The position numbers were made by a program, and so were the translations under genes. Under the pieces are notes generated by a model that searched no databases, was not told the origin of the DNA, and was given only the letters and a program-made list of their open reading frames with translations. Positions 50,756 through 59,600 of a DNA stretch of 64,000 nt are shown in pieces. The first letter of the stretch is position 1. Every line of letters begins with the position of its first letter. This stretch comes from Micromonospora alfalfae (GTDB lineage Bacteria > Actinomycetota > Actinomycetes > Mycobacteriales > Micromonosporaceae): the NCBI RefSeq assembly GCF_022230925.1, contig NZ_JAKKFH010000062.1, positions 310,001-374,000 of the forward strand, read 5' to 3'.

Positions 50756-52237
50756 ATGACCGAGGGACAGACCGACGGTACGCCGACGGACGGTACGGAA
50801 TCGCACGATCCGGACTTCCCGGAGGCGTTCCTGTCCTTCATGCGGCAGGGCTGGAGCGACACCGCGCTCCCCGTGACGCCCCGCCCGGAGACGCCCAACT
50901 ACGCCAAGCGACGGGCAGCGCTCTCGGCGGCCTTCCCCGGCGAGACGCTGGTGATCCCCACCGGCACCGAGAAGGTCCGGGCCAACGACACCGACTACCC
51001 GTTCCGGCCGGGCAGCGACTTCGCCTACCTGACCGGCGACCACGACGCCGACAGCGTCCTGGTGCTGCGCCCGAACGGCTCGGGGCACGACGCGACGCTG
51101 TACATGCGGCCCCGATCCTCCCGGGAGACCGACGAGTTCTTCCGCAGCCGCAACGGCGAGCTGTGGGTGGGCCGGCGGCACACCCTCGGCGAGAAGTCGA
51201 CCGAGCTGGGCCTGCCCACCGCCGACCTGACCGGCCTGGAGGCGACCCTCGCCGACCTGGCTCCGGGGCGTACCCGGGTGCTGCGCGGTTTCGACGCCCA
51301 GGTGGACGCGGCCGTCCGGCCCTACGACGGGCCCCGCACGGAGGGCCAGCCGGCCCGCGACCGTGAGCTGGCCATCGCCATCTCGGAGATGAAGCTGGTC
51401 AAGGACGAGTGGGAGATCGGCCAACTCCAGGACGCGATCGACGCCACCGTCCGCGGCTTCGAGGACGTCGCCCGGATCCTGCCGGCCGACCGGGCGGTCT
51501 CCGAGCGGCTGCTGGAGGGCGTCTTCGCGCTGCGGGCCCGCCACGACGGCAACGACGTCGGGTACAGCTCGATCGTCGGTGCCGGCGAGCACGCCACGAT
51601 CCTGCACTGGGTGCACAACCACGGCGCCACCCGACCGGGTGACCTGCTGCTGATGGACATGGGTGTCGAGGGCCGCAACCTCTACACCGCCGACGTCACC
51701 CGGGTGCTGCCGGTGAGCGGCCGGTTCACCGCGCTACAGCGCCAGGTCTACGACATCGTGTACGCCTCGCAGCAGGCCGGCATCGAGGCGATCCGCCCGG
51801 GGGTGAAGTTCAAGGACGTCCACCTGACCTGCATGCGGGTGCTCGCCGAGGGCCTGTCCGAGCTGGGTCTGCTGCCGGTGAGCGTGGACGAGGCGATGGA
51901 CGAGAAGTCGACGGTCTACCGGCGGTGGACGCTGCACGGCTTCGGCCACATGCTCGGCATCGACGTGCACGACTGCTCCAACGCCCGCAAGGAGACCTAC
52001 CGCGACGGCGCGCTGGGCGAGGGCTACGTGCTCACCGTCGAGCCCGGTCTGTACTTCCAGCCGGAGGACGAGCTGGTCCCTGCCGAGCTGCGCGGTATGG
52101 GCATTCGGATCGAGGACGACGTGCTGGTCACCGCGACCGGCGCGGTCAACCTGTCGGCCGGGCTGCCCCGCACCTCCGACGAGGTGGAGACCTGGCTGGC
52201 CGAGCAGCGCGAAGCCGGCCCCCGCCTGCCCAGCTGA
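50756..52237 (+). CDS. pepP: Xaa-Pro aminopeptidase (M24B)
   Basis: 493 residues from ATG 50756, with GGAGGGAG seven bases upstream. N-terminal aminopeptidase-P domain (YAKRRAALSAAFPGETLVIP) and a pitta-bread metallopeptidase domain: metal ligands Asp (LLLMDMGVEGRNLYTADVTR, two), His (HGFGHMLGIDVHD), Glu (TVEPGLYF) and Glu (IRIEDDVLV). Removes N-terminal residues ahead of proline in the cytosol. Divergent from asnB; a strong hairpin and palindrome follow. Confidence 0.95.
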   Translation: MTEGQTDGTPTDGTESHDPDFPEAFLSFMRQGWSDTALPVTPRPETPNYAKRRAALSAAFPGETLVIPTGTEKVRANDTDYPFRPGSDFAYLTGDHDADSVLVLRPNGSGHDATLYMRPRSSRETDEFFRSRNGELWVGRRHTLGEKSTELGLPTADLTGLEATLADLAPGRTRVLRGFDAQVDAAVRPYDGPRTEGQPARDRELAIAISEMKLVKDEWEIGQLQDAIDATVRGFEDVARILPADRAVSERLLEGVFALRARHDGNDVGYSSIVGAGEHATILHWVHNHGATRPGDLLLMDMGVEGRNLYTADVTRVLPVSGRFTALQRQVYDIVYASQQAGIEAIRPGVKFKDVHLTCMRVLAEGLSELGLLPVSVDEAMDEKSTVYRRWTLHGFGHMLGIDVHDCSNARKETYRDGALGEGYVLTVEPGLYFQPEDELVPAELRGMGIRIEDDVLVTATGAVNLSAGLPRTSDEVETWLAEQREAGPRLPS

Positions 52238-52269
52238 GCCTGCTGGCGGCCGAGGCTGGCGGATCAAGC

Positions 52270-52423
52270 CCGCCCCTGGCCGCCAGCCCCTGGCCTGACC
52301 GGCCCTCGCCGCCAGCCCCTGGCCGTCCACTCCTGGCCCGACCGCCCCTGGCCTGACCGCCCCTCGCCCCTTCGCCGCCAGCCCCTGGCCGCCTGCCCCT
52401 TCTTGAGGGCTGGCGGCCAGGGG
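52270..52423. repeat. GCCAGCCCCTGGCC-type degenerate repeats
   Basis: Between pepP and the first beta-helix gene, the motif GCCCCTGGCC(T/G) recurs about six times with spacers of 14-35 bases. It is itself partly palindromic. No coding potential is seen. The last copy is the left arm of the terminator below. Confidence 0.75.
52381..52423. terminator. Hairpin terminator after pepP
   Basis: GCCCCTGGCCGCC and GGCGGCCAGGGGC are exact 13-base complements, with an inner GCCCCT/AGGGC pairing and the loop TCTTG. No T-tract. Located 144 bases after the pepP stop; the gap 52238-52727 holds no gene. Confidence 0.7.
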
Positions 52424-52439
52424 CTTCCGCCGTGATCCA

Positions 52440-52502
52440 CTCGGCTTCCTTGAAGTCGCGCTGTCCCGGCCGCTCGGATGCCGCGTTTTCAAGAAAGCCG
52501 AG
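52440..52502. repeat. Inverted repeat H
   Basis: CTCGGCTTCCTTGAAGTCGCG (first 20 bases 52440-52459) pairs with 52482-52502 at 18 of 21 positions. It differs from the other long inverted repeats because GATC lies just outside (TGATCCACTCGG) and not at the tip. Confidence 0.75.
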
Positions 52503-52589
52503 CGCCAGCAACGGTCGGTGTGCGCGCTCGGGTCCTTTCCGCCGACCCCGGACCGGTTGGCCGCCCTCACCCGACCTGCGCCCAATGCG

Positions 52590-52666
52590 TGGTTATCTCG
52601 GATACGTCCGCATCGCGAAGATGGTTCTCATACGGTGAGGATCAGAGGCTACAACCCATTTGTAGC
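52590..52666 (+). promoter_or_regulatory. Shared upstream module, copy 1 (beta-helix gene 1)
   Basis: Contains TCTCGGATAC, then TTCTCATACGGTG (52625-52637), then a 7-bp inverted repeat GCTACAA-CCCAT-TTGTAGC (52648-52666). The same order occurs before the second paralog, and the hairpin ends exactly 61 bases before the ATG in both. TACGGT may be a -10 element. Probably a common promoter with operator or 5' UTR hairpin. Confidence 0.75.
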
Positions 52667-52727
52667 TGGTCGTGGCGCCTCGGGCGGTGCGATCCCGTCT
52701 GGTAGCAGGAAAGGGCGGAAGGCTCTG

Positions 52728-54596
52728 ATGTCCAACGACGTAACGAGTACCGACGGCGGGGCCTCGGCAGCTCCGCCGACACGGCGAAGGCGGGCGCTCT
52801 GGGTCGCCGGCGTGGCCGGGCTGACCGGCGTGGTCGGGCTGGCGGCCCTCGGCGGCGTCGCCGCTCGAAACGACAAGCCAAAGGCCGACCAGGTGTCCGA
52901 TGCGCAGCCGTCGACCAACCGGCAGAACGTCAACGACGACGGCGGCGCGGACAAGGGCGGCGCCAAGGACGACGGCGGTCAGGACGACGAGTGGAGCGGC
53001 GACTGGAGCGGCTTCGACGACCAGTCCGGCAAGGATGGCAAGGAGCGCAAGGACGGCAAGGACGACGAGAAGGACCGGACCAGGCAGGTCCCGTGCGACT
53101 CCGACAAGCTGATCCAGGCGATCACGTTCGCCAACAACGAGGACGGCGGCGTACTGGAGCTGGCCAGGGGCTGCACCTACACCCTGACCCGCAACCAGGA
53201 CGGCAACGGCCTCCCGGTGATCACCGAGCGCATCACCCTCAAGGGTGAGCACACCACCATCGGCCGCGAGGCCACAGCCGACTACTTCCGCATCCTCAAC
53301 GTCGGCGCTGGCGGGCACCTCACTCTCAAGGGCCTGAGCATCAGGGGTGGCCAGACCCTTCAGCCCCCGATGGCCTTCGACCCGACGACGGTCTGGGCGC
53401 CGTACTCGGCCCAGGTCCGCTCGACGGTGGCCGAGCCGGCGGCAGCAGCGACGCCCGCCGGGAAGCCGACGACCACGGCCGCGCCGGGCGCCAAGGCAGC
53501 GGCAGCGAAGCCGGCAGCAACCGCCGGCAAGCCGGCCACGAAGGCAGCGCCCGTGAAGGCCACCGCCAAGGCCGACGCCAAGCCGGCGGCGAAAGCAGCG
53601 CCAGCCAAGCCCGCAGCGGCAGCAACCAAGGCCGCCCCGACTGCCAGCAAGGCCGCCCCGGCCAAGCCGGTAGCCGCTGCGGCGAAGCCGGTGGGGGCCG
53701 GTACGGCGGTGGTGCCGCTGGTCGAGCAGCCCGGGTTCACCGACGGGGCCGGGGTGCTGGTGCAGCCCGGTGGCCGCGCGGAGATCCTGGACAGCGAGCT
53801 GCTCTACAACCAGTCCGGCGGCAACGGCGGCGGGTTGGCCAACTTCGGCAGCGCCAGGCTCAGCAAGACGACTGTGGCGCACAACACCGCCTTCTTCTTC
53901 GGCGGCGGCATCTTCAACGCCGGCGTACTCCAGGTCGACGAGTCGAAGATCACCGACAACACCGGGATCATCGGCGGCGGCGGCATCTCCAACGGCGCTG
54001 CCGACATCTTCACCGAGGACGTCGACGGCGGCTCGGTCTGGGTCTACAAGAGCGAGATCACCGACAACGAGACGCTCGGCTTCGGCGGCGGCGTCCTGGA
54101 CGTCGAGGGCACCACGACGTTGCACCAGACGACGGTCAGTGACAACACCGCGGTGCTCGACGGTGGTGGGGTCGCGGTGGCCGACAGCCAGCTCACCCTC
54201 AAGGACGCCACGGTGGTCAGGAACAGCGCCGCTCGCTCGGGTGGCGGTGTGGCCGCCTTCGACAGCGTTGCGACCATCGAGAACAGCAGGATCAACGACA
54301 ACACGGCGGGCTTCTCCGGCGCCGGCCTCTTCAACGAGGTGAGCGTCACCACGCTGCGCGACAGCGAGGTGTCGGGCAACCGGGCCGTCGGTCCGTTCGC
54401 CCGTGGCGGCGGCATCCTCAACACCGAGGGCGGCGAGGTGACGCTCTACCGGACGAAGGTGGCGCACAACTTCTCCACCCTTGAGCCGGGGGGCATCTTC
54501 AACAGCCTCGGCGGCACCGTGACGCTGGACGACGAGTCCGCGGTCACTGCCAACCGCCCGACCAACTGCTTCAACGTTTTGGACTGCTTCGCCTGA
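52728..54596 (+). CDS. Secreted beta-helix repeat protein with Lys/Ala-rich insert
   Basis: 622 residues. An Arg-rich start and a hydrophobic helix (RRRRALWVAGVAGLTGV onward, about 18-46) give an export signal or anchor. A Asp/Gly/Lys-rich acidic-basic spacer (60-118) follows, then a conserved Cys block (VPCDSDKLIQAITFANNEDG ... GCTYTL). A Lys/Ala/Pro-rich insert about 238-325 (KPAATAGKPATKAAP) is unlike anything in its paralog. The rest is a right-handed parallel beta-helix of about 20-residue rungs with FFGGGIFNAG, GGGGISN, GGGVAV and GAGLFN. Ends with two Cys (NRPTNC, DCFA). Function unknown; a surface or envelope protein. Confidence 0.85.
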   Translation: MSNDVTSTDGGASAAPPTRRRRALWVAGVAGLTGVVGLAALGGVAARNDKPKADQVSDAQPSTNRQNVNDDGGADKGGAKDDGGQDDEWSGDWSGFDDQSGKDGKERKDGKDDEKDRTRQVPCDSDKLIQAITFANNEDGGVLELARGCTYTLTRNQDGNGLPVITERITLKGEHTTIGREATADYFRILNVGAGGHLTLKGLSIRGGQTLQPPMAFDPTTVWAPYSAQVRSTVAEPAAAATPAGKPTTTAAPGAKAAAAKPAATAGKPATKAAPVKATAKADAKPAAKAAPAKPAAAATKAAPTASKAAPAKPVAAAAKPVGAGTAVVPLVEQPGFTDGAGVLVQPGGRAEILDSELLYNQSGGNGGGLANFGSARLSKTTVAHNTAFFFGGGIFNAGVLQVDESKITDNTGIIGGGGISNGAADIFTEDVDGGSVWVYKSEITDNETLGFGGGVLDVEGTTTLHQTTVSDNTAVLDGGGVAVADSQLTLKDATVVRNSAARSGGGVAAFDSVATIENSRINDNTAGFSGAGLFNEVSVTTLRDSEVSGNRAVGPFARGGGILNTEGGEVTLYRTKVAHNFSTLEPGGIFNSLGGTVTLDDESAVTANRPTNCFNVLDCFA

Positions 54597-54625
54597 TCGG
54601 GTGGGGCCGAAACACATAGAGGGCG

Positions 54626-54659
54626 CGCCCCTTCGAGCCGTGACCGGCTCGGAGGGGCG
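54626..54659. terminator. Hairpin terminator after beta-helix gene 1
   Basis: CGCCCCTTCGAGCCG pairs with CGGCTCGGAGGGGCG around loop TGAC with one non-Watson-Crick pair. 29 bases after the stop codon. Separates the two paralogs, so each has its own promoter. Confidence 0.85.
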
Positions 54660-54749
54660 TACCCATTTGGGCAGGTCAGGCGCTTGCAGGCCGGCTTGGG
54701 TGGCGGTGTGTCGGTCCGGACCCCGGTGGGGGCAACATGAACCGAATGT

Positions 54750-54826
54750 GGGCTTCTCTCGGATAAGCCCGCGAGGCGAGGAACCTTCTCATACGGTGGT
54801 TTTGGGAGCTACAACCGATTTGTAGC
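54750..54826 (+). promoter_or_regulatory. Shared upstream module, copy 2 (beta-helix gene 2)
   Basis: TCTCGGATAAG, TTCTCATACGGTG (54786-54798) and GCTACAA-CCGAT-TTGTAGC (54808-54826). The arms are identical to copy 1 and only the loop differs. 61 bases to the ATG, as in copy 1. GGTACGAGGAGAGGGCAGAG before the start is also similar to copy 1. Confidence 0.75.
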
Positions 54827-54887
54827 AGGGGACGCCCGTCTGACGGCGGCGACCCTGTCTGGTACGAGGAGAGGGCAGAGAGCTCCG

Positions 54888-56546
54888 ATGTCCAACTACC
54901 TAACGAACAACGAAGCCTCCGGGCGGGCGACGGCCAAGAGCCGCCGCAAGCTCTGGCTCGCCAGTGGCGTGGCCGGTTTGACGGGCGTGATCAGTCTCGC
55001 GGCGGTTGGCGTCGCGGGCAGCGCCGGAGCGGTCGGCTTGAACTGGAACACCGCGCAGGTCAGCAAGGACGGCGACCAGCGGGGTGACGAGGCGCGCGAC
55101 TGGGACAAGGACGAGGACCGCAACAAGGACCGGGACAAGGACAAGGACCGGGACAAGGACCACGAGCGCGGGAAGGAGGTGCCCTGCGACACCGACAAGC
55201 TGATTCAGGCGATCGTGTTCGCCAACAACAAGCACGGCGGTGTGCTGGAGCTGGCCAAGGGCTGCACCTACAACCTGAGCCGCAACGACTACGAGGGCAA
55301 CGGCCTGCCGGTGATCACCGAGCGGATCACGCTCAAGGGCGAGCACACCACGATCTCTCGGGAAGCCACCGCGGACTACTTCCGCATCCTCAACGTCGGC
55401 GCCGGCGGTCACCTCACCATCAAGGGCCTGACCATCAAGGGTGGCCAGACCCTCGAACGGTACAACGGCGTCGAGCCGGCGGCCGTCTGGGCGTCCTACT
55501 CGGACTCCGAGGCGATCGCTGCGCAGGTCAAGGCAGGCGTTCCGCTGAACCAGGCGCTCGCCTCCCGGCAGGCCAACCCGAAGGCGGGCCTGACGGCGGC
55601 ACCGAAGGTCACGGCCAAGGCCGCGCCGACCGCTCAGGGGGGCGTCGTGACGCCGCTCGTCGAATACCCGGAGTCCACCGACGGCGCCGGCATCCTGGTT
55701 CAGCCGGGTGGCACCGCCGAGATCCTGGAGTCCGAGGTCGTCCTGAACCAGTCGGGCGGCAACGGTGGTGGTGTGGCCAACTTCGGCACCACGAAGATCT
55801 GGCACAGCACCGTCACCCGTAACACCGCCTTCTTCTTCGGTGGCGGCGTCTTCAACGCCGGCCTGCTCAAGGTCGAGGAGTCGAAGATCAAGGACAACAC
55901 GGCCATCATCGGTGGTGGCGGTATCTCCAACGGCGCCGCGCGGATCTTCGCCGACGACGTCGACGGCGGTACGGTCGAGCTCAAGAAGGCCGAGATCACC
56001 GACAACGAGACGCTCGGCTTCGGCGGTGGCTACCTCGACATCGAGGGCAACACCACGGCGTACGAGACCAAGTTCGTCTCGAACACCGCGGTTCTCGCCG
56101 GTGGCGGTATCGCCGCTGCGGACAGCCAGCTGAACCTGCACAACGCCACGGTCGAGAAGAACAGCACCGCAGGTGTCGGTGGCGGTGTAGCCATCGCCTT
56201 CGACAGCGCGGTCACGTTCGAGAAGAGCAGCATCAAGGACAACACCGCCGGCTTCTTCGGCGGCGGGCTCTTCAACGCCTTCAGCGTCACCACGCTGCGC
56301 GACAGCGAGGTTGTCGGCAACCGGGCTATCGGCCCGATCGGGGTCGGCGGCGGCATCTTCAACATCTTCGGCGAGGTCAACCTGTCGAAGACGAACGTCG
56401 CCCACAACTTCTCCACCTTCGAGCCGGGCGGTGTCTTCAGCTTCTTCGGAGACGTGAACGTGGACGACAAGTCCGCCATCACCGCGAACCGTCCGACCAA
56501 CTGCCTGGCCATCCCGGGCGGCACCATCGAGAACTGCTTCGCCTGA
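54888..56546 (+). CDS. Secreted beta-helix repeat protein, paralog 2
   Basis: 552 residues. Same plan as the upstream paralog without the Lys/Ala insert: hydrophobic segment about 20-48 (RRKLWLASGVAGLTGVISL), a Asp/Lys/Arg-rich spacer (DKDEDRNKDRDKDKD, about 68-96), the Cys block VPCDTDKLIQAIVF ... GCTYNL, then beta-helix rungs (FFGGGVFN, GGGGISN, GFGGGYLD, GGGIAAAD, FFGGGLFNAF, GGGIFN) and a final NC...NCFA. The NTAFFFGGG-type rungs recall polymorphic outer-membrane proteins but no sorting motif is seen. Own promoter and terminator. Confidence 0.85.
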   Translation: MSNYLTNNEASGRATAKSRRKLWLASGVAGLTGVISLAAVGVAGSAGAVGLNWNTAQVSKDGDQRGDEARDWDKDEDRNKDRDKDKDRDKDHERGKEVPCDTDKLIQAIVFANNKHGGVLELAKGCTYNLSRNDYEGNGLPVITERITLKGEHTTISREATADYFRILNVGAGGHLTIKGLTIKGGQTLERYNGVEPAAVWASYSDSEAIAAQVKAGVPLNQALASRQANPKAGLTAAPKVTAKAAPTAQGGVVTPLVEYPESTDGAGILVQPGGTAEILESEVVLNQSGGNGGGVANFGTTKIWHSTVTRNTAFFFGGGVFNAGLLKVEESKIKDNTAIIGGGGISNGAARIFADDVDGGTVELKKAEITDNETLGFGGGYLDIEGNTTAYETKFVSNTAVLAGGGIAAADSQLNLHNATVEKNSTAGVGGGVAIAFDSAVTFEKSSIKDNTAGFFGGGLFNAFSVTTLRDSEVVGNRAIGPIGVGGGIFNIFGEVNLSKTNVAHNFSTFEPGGVFSFFGDVNVDDKSAITANRPTNCLAIPGGTIENCFA

Positions 56547-56551
56547 TCGCT

Positions 56552-56593
56552 CACCCTCGGGTGACGACGACTCAGCACCCTCGGGTGACGACG
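56552..56593. repeat. Two tandem copies of CACCCTCGGGTGACGACG
   Basis: 18-base units at 56552-56569 and 56576-56593, period 24, just after the second beta-helix gene. Each contains the small palindrome CACCC-TC-GGGTG. Confidence 0.85.
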
Positions 56594-56613
56594 GCGTAGC
56601 GCCGGCACAACGG

Positions 56614-56650
56614 ACCGGCCCCCTTCCGCGAGACGCGGAAGGGGGCCGGT
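56614..56650. terminator. Bidirectional hairpin terminator
   Basis: ACCGGCCCCCTTCCGCG is perfectly complementary to CGCGGAAGGGGGCCGGT with a three-base loop. It lies between the convergent beta-helix and amylopullulanase genes, six bases from the latter's stop codon. Confidence 0.9.
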
Positions 56651-56655
56651 TCGCG

Positions 56656-59600
56656 TCACTTCTGGACGAAGACCGCCACGCTGCGCGCCGGGACGGTGAA
56701 CGTGCCGGCCGCCCTGTCGAACGAGGCGGTACGCAGCACCGGGTCGGCCGAGTCGACAAGCACCGGGTGCAGTGCCACGTCCGCTCCGCGCAGTCCGGTC
56801 ACCGTCTGGTCGGCCGCCGACGGGGTGCTGTTGAAGACGACGGTCAGCGACTTCCACGGCCCGCCCAGCCCACCGGCGTCCAGGGTCATGGTCAGCACCC
56901 CCGGTGTCTCCTGCGCGCCGGACAGCGGGAACGCCACCCTCCGCTGCACCTGCTCGGCGGTGGCCAGCCCGAACACCGGCGACGACGCCCGGATGCGCAG
57001 CAACTCGGCGTACCTGGCGTCGGTGGTGTTGATCGCCGCGCAGTCCGGCACCAGCGTCGGGTCGGCCAGCAGCGGCTTCGCGTACGACCACTTGTCCTCG
57101 TTGTCGGGTGCGGGCGGCAGTCCGGCACCGAACCCGTTGCCCCGCTCGCAGCCCCACCGGATCTGGTTGAACCAGTCACCGGAGTTGTACGAGTTGCGGT
57201 CCAACGACTTCGACCGCAGCCGCTCGGTGCCGGCGGTGACGAACCCGGTGCCCTGTCCCAGCACCACTGTGCCGAGCGCCAGCACCTGCATCCGTGAGCG
57301 GTCCGCCGCCGTCGTGGCCTGCGGGAGCTTGTACGCCAACGCGTCGTACAGGATCTCGTTGTCGTGCGCGTCGGCGTAGGTGACGGCCTCCCCCGGTGCG
57401 GCGGTGTAGCCGGCCGGGGAGCCGTTGTAGTCCACCTGCGCCCCGGTGACCTCACGCCCGGCGGTGTCGGTGAACCGGTAGCCGCGCAGGTTGCCGGTGA
57501 GCCCCACCTTGATCAGGTCGTGGGCGTGCAGCAGCCGGGCCTTCTGCTCGGCCGGTGACCCGTTGGCCGCGTCGCCGTTCGGGTCGGTGTAGAGCCCGGA
57601 GGCGAAACCCTGCACCCGGGGGTTGGCGTCGAACGGCCCGCCGCCACGCACCGCGTCGCGCAGCCGGTCGTTGAAGGTGCCGATGCCGGTGCCGGCCATG
57701 TTGGCCTGGGTGGCCTGGACGAAACGGGCGTCGTTGGCGACCTCGCCGAAGTTCCAGCCCTCGCCGTAGAGCATGATCGCCCTGCCGTCCACGCCGTCGC
57801 GGGCGACGGTGAGCCGGTCCAGTGCCGCCCGGACGGCGAGGATGTTCGCCTTCGGGTGGTGACCCATCAGGTCGAAGCGGAAACCGTCCACCTTGTACTG
57901 CCGGGCCCAGGTGACCAGCGAGTCGACCACCAGCTTGCCCATCATGGCGTGCTCGGGGGCGGTGTTGGCGCAGCAGGTGGAGTTGGCCACACTGCCGTCT
58001 TCCAGCAGCCGGTGGTAGTAGCCGGGCACGATTTGGTCGAGCACCGACTTCGCGTCGGTGCCGGCCGCCGACGTGTGGTTGTAGACCACGTCCATGACCA
58101 CCCGCAGCCCGGCGTCGTTCACCCCGGCGACCATCCGCCGGAACTCGGTGGTCCGCGCCGCGCCGACCGGGTCGACGGCGTAGCCACCCTCGGGCACCGT
58201 GTAGTGCAGCGGGTCGTACCCCCAGTTGTAGCCGTCGGCTTCGGCGACCGCCGCCACGCACTTCTGCTGCTCGGCGGAGTCCGGCGGCAGCGCCGCCAGG
58301 TCGCAGGCCGGCTCGCGCTGGTCGGCCCGCTTCTCGGGGATCGTCGCGAAGTCGAACGCCGGCAGCAGGTGCAGGTGGGTGACCCCGGCGTCGCCGAGCG
58401 CCCGCAGGTGGGTCATGCCGGCGGTCTTCGGGTCGGTGAACGCGAGGAAGGTCCCCCGCCGCTCGGTCGGCACTGTGTCGTCGGCGATGGAGAAGTCCCG
58501 CACCGACAGTTCGGTGATCTGCGCCTTCGCGGCCGGCACCGGCGCCGGTTTGCGCAGCGTGCGCCAGCCAGTCGGGGCCAGCGCCGGGTCGTTCAGGTCG
58601 ACCAGTTGGCTGTGCGTGGAGTCCGCGGCGAGGGCCACCGCGTACGGGTCGGTCACCGACGCGGTGACCATCCGCTGCGCCGCCGGCTGCCACGCCCGCA
58701 CCTCGTACCGGTAGAACCTGCCGGTCCAGGTGTGGTCGCCGCGCACCGACCAGACGCCGGTGCGGTCGTCGCGGCGCATCGGCACCGTCCTGGGTGCGGC
58801 GGTGGGCGAGTCGAACAGTTGCAGGCGCACGCTGTGGGCGGTCGGCGCCCACAGCGCGAGGCTCGGCGTCCGGCCCGCGAAGGTGGGCCCGAGGGTCGCG
58901 TCGGTCGCCCGGGAGTACACGTCGTCGAGCACGCCGGGGATCTGCACGCCGGTCGCGGCGAGCAGCGCACCCTCGGCGTCGCGTTCGGTGACCAGCAGTT
59001 GCCCCCGCAGCGCCGCCGGGACCTTGGCCAGGTCCGCCCGGTCCAGGGCGAAGCTACGGTACGACCACAGGTGCGGGAACCTGTCGCGTTGGGCCTCGGT
59101 GAGCCCGTTGCGCTGCGCCCGTAGCGGCAACGTGGTGTACGTGCCGGCCAGCTCGCCGTCGACCACGCTGACCCCGCCGGTGGGTGCGGTGACCAGCGCG
59201 TACGTCCTACCGTCGGTCGGCGGGGTCTGCCAGGCCACTGTGGACCTGTCGATCCAGTGCGCCTTCTGCTTGCTGATGTCGGTGTCTCCGCTGGCGGTGG
59301 TGGCCGTCGACGGCAGCAGGCGGCCCGGCGTGGCGGCGAGCAGCCACACCTCCCGACCGGCGCTGGCGAAGTCGAGCCGCTGGTCGTCGGGCAGGTCCTT
59401 GGTGTCGCCGTTGTGGATGATGTAGTTCAGGCCGGTGGCGCCGGCCGCCAGCGGCACCCGGAACACCGCCCCGAACGCGTCGACGGCGCTCGGCCGCAGC
59501 GGGGCGGACCACTCGGTCGGGTTGGCCGCGCCGTCCCACAGGTGCAGGCCCCAACCGTCGTAGTTGCCGTCGGCCCGCCGATAGTGGAGCACCGCGGTGC

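Noticed and set aside
48635..52237. 1200-codon frame as one protein
   Set aside because: The first 700 codons are antisense to asnB; the true pepP start is ATG 50756 with a strong ribosome site.
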